From: an uncultured Prevotella sp.
Lineage (GTDB): Bacteria > Bacteroidota > Bacteroidia > Bacteroidales > Bacteroidaceae
Direction: 5' to 3'
Length of the DNA: 10,431 nt
Assembly: GCA_905210845.1 (NCBI GenBank)
Contig: CAJLYG010000104.1
Coordinates: 1-10,431, forward strand
Shown here: positions 8,356 to 10,431 of the stretch, in pieces
Layout of the letters: every line of letters starts with the position of its first letter
Numbering within the stretch: the first letter of the stretch is position 1
Notes under the pieces: model-generated
Seen by the model: the letters and a program-made list of their open reading frames with translations, nothing else
Told to the model about the DNA's origin: nothing
The model's database searches: none
Position numbers and translations under genes: made by a program

Positions 8356-8387
8356 CAAAGATAGCGATAATTATTTTGAATCCCAAA
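8356..8387 (-). promoter_or_regulatory. Promoter of the cas operon
   Basis: On the minus strand TTTG (8387-8384) is followed after exactly 20 bases by TATCTTTG (8363-8356), a full match to the Bacteroidetes -33/-7 promoter. Transcription should start near 8350, giving a leader of about 30 bases before the cas6 ATG at 8320. Six-base inverted arms (8373-8378 and 8384-8389) overlap the -33 box; they are too short to call an operator. Confidence 0.85.
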
Positions 8388-8540
8388 ATTTTCTCTACTT
8401 ATTTGCTTATTTCCTACGGAAAGCATATAGGATGGACGGTCACAAGAAAGCTGTGCGAAGTACTATCGTGCCACTTGCCTGAGGGCCAGGACGAGATGCA
8501 AGGATTGGGACGAATGAAGAAGGAAAAATAGAGAAAATTG
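8388..8540. other. Intergenic stretch between divergent cas and DUF4160/DUF2442 promoters
   Basis: About 150 bases separate the -33 box of the cas promoter from that of the divergent module. I see no CRISPR repeat, no RNA gene and no convincing coding sequence. The cas side is AT-rich and the part around 8440-8510 is richer in GC. An open frame starting at 8319 crosses it but resembles nothing and begins inside the cas6 leader region. Confidence 0.5.
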
Positions 8541-8572
8541 TTTGCAGGTATAAAAGTTTATACCTATCTTTG
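8541..8572 (+). promoter_or_regulatory. Promoter of the DUF4160/DUF2442 module
   Basis: TTTG (8541-8544), 20 bases, then TATCTTTG (8565-8572) is a full Bacteroidetes promoter. The start of transcription is expected around 8576-8579, so a coding start at or before 8540 is ruled out, and the ATG at 8584 would have almost no leader. The spacer is occupied by a palindrome listed separately. Confidence 0.85.
8546..8565. repeat. Palindrome in promoter spacer, probable operator
   Basis: AGGTATAAA (8546-8554) and TTTATACCT (8557-8565) are perfect 9-base inverted arms around a 2-base centre. The element fills the spacer between the -33 and -7 boxes and touches the first base of the -7 box. A dimeric repressor bound here would block RNA polymerase. 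The DUF2442 protein downstream has a helix-turn-helix-like C terminus and is the obvious candidate binder (inference). Confidence 0.7.
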
Positions 8573-8594
8573 CAAGAAAACAAATGCCAACATT

Positions 8595-8825
8595 TTGCTT
8601 ATTGCTTTTGGAATTCGCTTCTTCTTTTACATGGACGAGCATAAGCCTGTCCATGTACATATTAGTTATGGTGGGAAGAAAGCAAAGATAGAGCTAATGC
8701 CTACCGTAAAAGTTATTTATAATCATGGGATAAAAGATCACGTTATGAAGAAGGCCCTAAACACATGCAATAATTATAGGGATGAGTTTATAGAAGAATG
8801 GCAAAAATGTTTTGGCAATGATTAA
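8595..8825 (+). CDS. DUF4160 family protein (putative toxin-like partner), frameshifted start
   Basis: A small DUF4160 protein of unknown biochemical activity; genes of this family often pair with DUF2442 genes in arrangements proposed to be toxin-antitoxin. Visible family features are GIRFFFYMDEHKPVHVHISY, with the two-histidine HVH motif, followed by GGKKAKIELM. The family normally begins MPTI or MPTV. Here ATG CCA ACA lies at 8584-8592 but in the wrong frame: one extra base after it would give MPTILLIAFGIRFFF. The frame is open upstream only through the promoter, so I place the start at a possible TTG (8595); ATG at 8631 is the only in-frame ATG but would remove a core strand. The gene may be a pseudogene, or this may be a sequencing error. 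It ends 16 bases before the DUF2442 ATG. Confidence 0.75.
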   Translation: MLIAFGIRFFFYMDEHKPVHVHISYGGKKAKIELMPTVKVIYNHGIKDHVMKKALNTCNNYRDEFIEEWQKCFGND

Positions 8826-8841
8826 TAAAGGAGGAAACGAT

Positions 8842-9255
8842 ATGGAGAAAATTAAGACGATTTGGTTTGATGCAGGTCGCATTTATATGAAGACGCAGGA
8901 AGGCAAAGTGTATAGTAGGCCTTTAGAGGCATACCCAGAACTAAAGGATGCCACAGTTGAGCAACGTAATGACTATAGCATTGGTGACGATGGTGAAGAC
9001 ATCAGATGGGAAAGCATTGATGCTGATATGCACATTAGTAGCTTCCATGAAGTGTCTGAACCAAAGGATAATGAGATAGCTCAGATGTTTGCCCCTTATC
9101 CTTGGCTGAATGTGTCGGAAGTAGCCCGAGCTATTGGCATCAACAAAAGACTGATGGCGCGTTATATCTATGGCATTTCCAAACCAAGCGAGAAGCAAGT
9201 ACAGCAGATACGTGAGGTCTTGCATCAATTTGGCAAGGAACTATTGAGCGCATAA
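8842..9255 (+). CDS. DUF2442 protein with C-terminal helix-turn-helix (putative antitoxin/regulator)
   Basis: The 137-residue protein has two parts. Residues ~1-70 match DUF2442: IKTIWFDAGRIYMKTQEGK, YSRPLEAYPELKDAT, QRNDYSIGDDGEDIRW and DADMHISSFHE. Residues ~88-125 (WLNVSEVARAIGINKRLMARYIYGISKPSEKQVQQI) look like a Xre-type helix-turn-helix. This layout suits an antitoxin that neutralises the DUF4160 partner and represses the shared promoter; the function is inference. I chose ATG 8842 because GGAGG lies 7-8 bases upstream and the family starts MxKIKxxWF; an ATG at 8818 would add eight residues and overlap the DUF4160 stop. The gene ends 8 bases from the convergent LytTR gene. Confidence 0.85.
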   Translation: MEKIKTIWFDAGRIYMKTQEGKVYSRPLEAYPELKDATVEQRNDYSIGDDGEDIRWESIDADMHISSFHEVSEPKDNEIAQMFAPYPWLNVSEVARAIGINKRLMARYIYGISKPSEKQVQQIREVLHQFGKELLSA

Positions 9256-9263
9256 AGATAGCT

Positions 9264-10091
9264 TTATCCCACAAACGATCGAAGTTTTGGGACGAAGCTC
9301 CTTGACACAGGCACAACATGGTTTTCATCACCAACGGTGAGCTGGTAGCCATTGGAGTTTCCATGGGCTGAGAGGATGCGGTTCAAGTTGACGATGAACG
9401 AGCGATGGCATTGGAAGATGCTCTTGTCTCTTGCATCGGCAAGCACTGAGGCAAGGGTAGCGCGCAACTGCCGTTGTTCCACACGATCCTCATGGAGGAA
9501 ATAGATATCTACGAAGTTCTTCTGTGCCTCTGCATAGAGGAAATCAGCCATGGGCAGCGTAAGGTCTTCGCCCCGTACCGAACTGTCGTGGAAGGTAATC
9601 GTCTGTCCGACTTGTGCAGCCTCATCCTTTTGGAGTAGGGTAGCGAGACGGTTGCGCAGCCGTTTCTGATAGTCGAGCGCGACGATGGTCAGGGTGATGG
9701 GAATGCCAAAAAGAAAGGTTGCGTAAGTATAGCCTAAGAAGTGATCCATTGACGGCTGACTCTTGAACCATATCCAGTCAAGGACGAAATTACCCAGGCT
9801 AATGAGGCAGAGCAACAGCAGGATAGCAACGCACTGATGCCACACACGCCACGTTGCCGTGTGACGTACCCAAGGCTTAAAGGCAAGCCAGCCATAGGCA
9901 TAAGTCCCTGCCACCGCCCAAGCGGTAAATGGCAGCGTTAAGACCAAAACGTTCCCCTGATACTGCCCCAGTCCAAAAGGGCGGAGGAAGAAAAGGATGA
10001 AAAAGACGATGCCACCGGCAACCAATCCCACATAGAGCCAGTTGCCGCCATCCTCTTGGGGTAGGGAACGTAAGAAGAAATTCTTCATCAT
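9264..10091 (-). CDS. Membrane-anchored LytTR-family DNA-binding regulator
   Basis: This 275-residue protein is a probable membrane-bound transcription regulator. Four hydrophobic helices lie at about residues 18-38, 46-70, 83-105 and 118-140. A short basic/helical linker (QKRLRNRLATLLQKDE) leads to a LytTR DNA-binding domain at ~165-275, shown by DFLYAEAQKNFVDIYF (183-198), IFQCHRSFIVNLNRI (225-239) and VVPVSRSFVPKLR (259-271). There is no receiver domain, so it is not a standard response regulator; the membrane part may sense a signal or partner. The start at 10091 (MMKNFF) fits the promoter at 10157-10126; upstream in-frame codons would begin within or above the promoter. Sampled composition is GC-rich like cas6. 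Targets are unknown. Confidence 0.9.
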   Translation of the reverse strand: MMKNFFLRSLPQEDGGNWLYVGLVAGGIVFFILFFLRPFGLGQYQGNVLVLTLPFTAWAVAGTYAYGWLAFKPWVRHTATWRVWHQCVAILLLLCLISLGNFVLDWIWFKSQPSMDHFLGYTYATFLFGIPITLTIVALDYQKRLRNRLATLLQKDEAAQVGQTITFHDSSVRGEDLTLPMADFLYAEAQKNFVDIYFLHEDRVEQRQLRATLASVLADARDKSIFQCHRSFIVNLNRILSAHGNSNGYQLTVGDENHVVPVSRSFVPKLRSFVG

Positions 10092-10125
10092 TGAGTGATC
10101 ATCTTTACATCGTTCAAAATCGTTG

Positions 10126-10157
10126 CAAAGATAAATATTTCGGCGAAAACCACCAAA
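10126..10157 (-). promoter_or_regulatory. Promoter of the LytTR regulator gene
   Basis: On the minus strand TTTG (10157-10154), 20 bases, then TATCTTTG (10133-10126) matches the Bacteroidetes promoter. It predicts a start near 10120 and a ~29-base leader before the ATG at 10091, which fixes the coding start. Confidence 0.85.
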
Positions 10158-10167
10158 TTTTAAACGT

Positions 10168-10263
10168 TGGATTTCATCCTTCGTTTTCTCGCCATGGCAG
10201 AGCTCAAGCAAGCTCGGCTCTGCTCATCTGGCTTAACGAAAACGTTTTTTTTGCCGAAATCCA
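10168..10263. repeat. Imperfect nested inverted repeat (~95 bases)
   Basis: Four blocks recur in reverse complement, in nested order: TGGATTTC (10168-10175) with 10256-10263, CGTTTTC (10182-10188) with 10238-10244, GCCA (10191-10194) with 10229-10232, and GCAGAGC (10197-10203) with 10217-10223. Unpaired stretches of 2-11 bases separate the blocks. The element sits just upstream of the LytTR promoter, between it and the divergent tRNA. It may be a small dispersed intergenic repeat (MITE-like) or a structured regulatory region; a single copy in the window cannot decide. Confidence 0.55.
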
Positions 10264-10338
10264 TCGATTCATAAACAGATAATTCTTGTGACTCATCGTT
10301 TCTGTCCACTCTTGTTTGCCTAAATAATCAACTAAAAA

Positions 10339-10370
10339 TTTGGAGATATCCCTAAAAAGATGTAAATTTG
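10339..10370 (+). promoter_or_regulatory. Promoter of the tRNA-Arg gene
   Basis: TTTG (10339-10342), 20 bases, then TAAATTTG (10363-10370) fits the Bacteroidetes -33/-7 consensus. It ends 13 bases before the tRNA, leaving a very short 5' leader to be removed by RNase P. Confidence 0.8.
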
Positions 10371-10383
10371 CACCCGATTTGAT

Positions 10384-10431
10384 GGTTCCGTAGCTCAGTT
10401 GGATTAGAGCAACAGCCTTCTAAGCTGTGGG
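10384..10431 (+). tRNA. tRNA-Arg (anticodon TCT), 5' part
   Basis: The first 48 bases of a tRNA fold as expected: acceptor strand GGTTCCG (10384-10390), TA, D stem GCTC/GAGC (10393-10396 and 10407-10410) around AGTTGGATTA, then anticodon stem ACAGC/GCTGT (10412-10416 and 10424-10428) around the loop CTTCTAA. The anticodon TCT (10419-10421) reads AGA arginine codons. The window ends in the variable loop; the T arm and acceptor 3' side are outside it. Confidence 0.95.

Noticed and set aside
8319..8531. 70-residue open frame on the plus strand upstream of the DUF4160 module
   Set aside because: It starts opposite the cas6 ATG, runs through the cas promoter, has no recognisable motif and no suitable initiation signal.
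8538..8594. DUF4160 start at TTG 8538
   Set aside because: It lies upstream of and within the promoter (-33 at 8541, -7 at 8565), so it would not be transcribed; the extra residues do not resemble the family.
9253..9266. TAAAG/CTTTA inverted repeat containing both convergent stop codons, as a bidirectional terminator
   Set aside because: The stem is only 5 AT-rich base pairs and no T-tract follows on either strand; too weak to call.
10384..10431. tRNA-Arg as the attachment site of an integrated element carrying the cas locus
   Set aside because: The cas side of the window is upstream of the tRNA 5' end, whereas elements usually insert at the 3' end; no integrase or direct repeat is visible.
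1..10431. CRISPR array within the window
   Set aside because: No regularly spaced 28-37-base repeats were seen on either strand, including next to cas6 and near cas1.

Overview
Most of the window (about base 318 to the end) looks like a Bacteroidales genome, probably Prevotella-like. Four transcription starts carry the Bacteroidetes promoter signature TTTG, 20 bases, TAnnTTTG, and most genes lack strong Shine-Dalgarno sites. The genus is inference. The first ~316 bases look different: a class II fructose-bisphosphate aldolase gene of Firmicutes/Negativicutes style, with a strong AGGAGGA ribosome binding site. It is cut off mid-gene exactly where a cas1 gene, running the other way, is also cut off. 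The simplest reading is a chimeric (misassembled) junction near base 316.

Bases ~315-8320, minus strand: a type I-B CRISPR-Cas operon in the order cas6, cas8b, cas7 (Csh2 type), cas5, cas3, cas4, cas1 (first 83 residues only). Genes are packed with 4-base ATGA overlaps or 1-41-base gaps, and a canonical promoter lies just upstream of cas6. Cas6 processes crRNA; Cas8b, Cas7 and Cas5 (plus a probable internally translated Cas11) form Cascade; Cas3 destroys the target; Cas4 and Cas1 serve spacer acquisition. The rest of cas1, any cas2 and the CRISPR array would lie beyond the junction and are not here. cas6, cas4 and cas1 are visibly more GC-rich than cas8b and cas3, which suggests a mosaic operon.

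Bases 8540-9255, plus strand: a divergent two-gene DUF4160/DUF2442 module resembling a toxin-antitoxin pair. A 20-base near-perfect palindrome fills its promoter spacer, and its first gene appears to have lost one base just after the normal ATG.

Bases 9264-10091, minus strand: a four-helix membrane protein with a C-terminal LytTR DNA-binding domain and its own promoter. Upstream lies a ~95-base imperfect inverted repeat. The window ends inside a plus-strand tRNA-Arg (anticodon TCT) with its own promoter.
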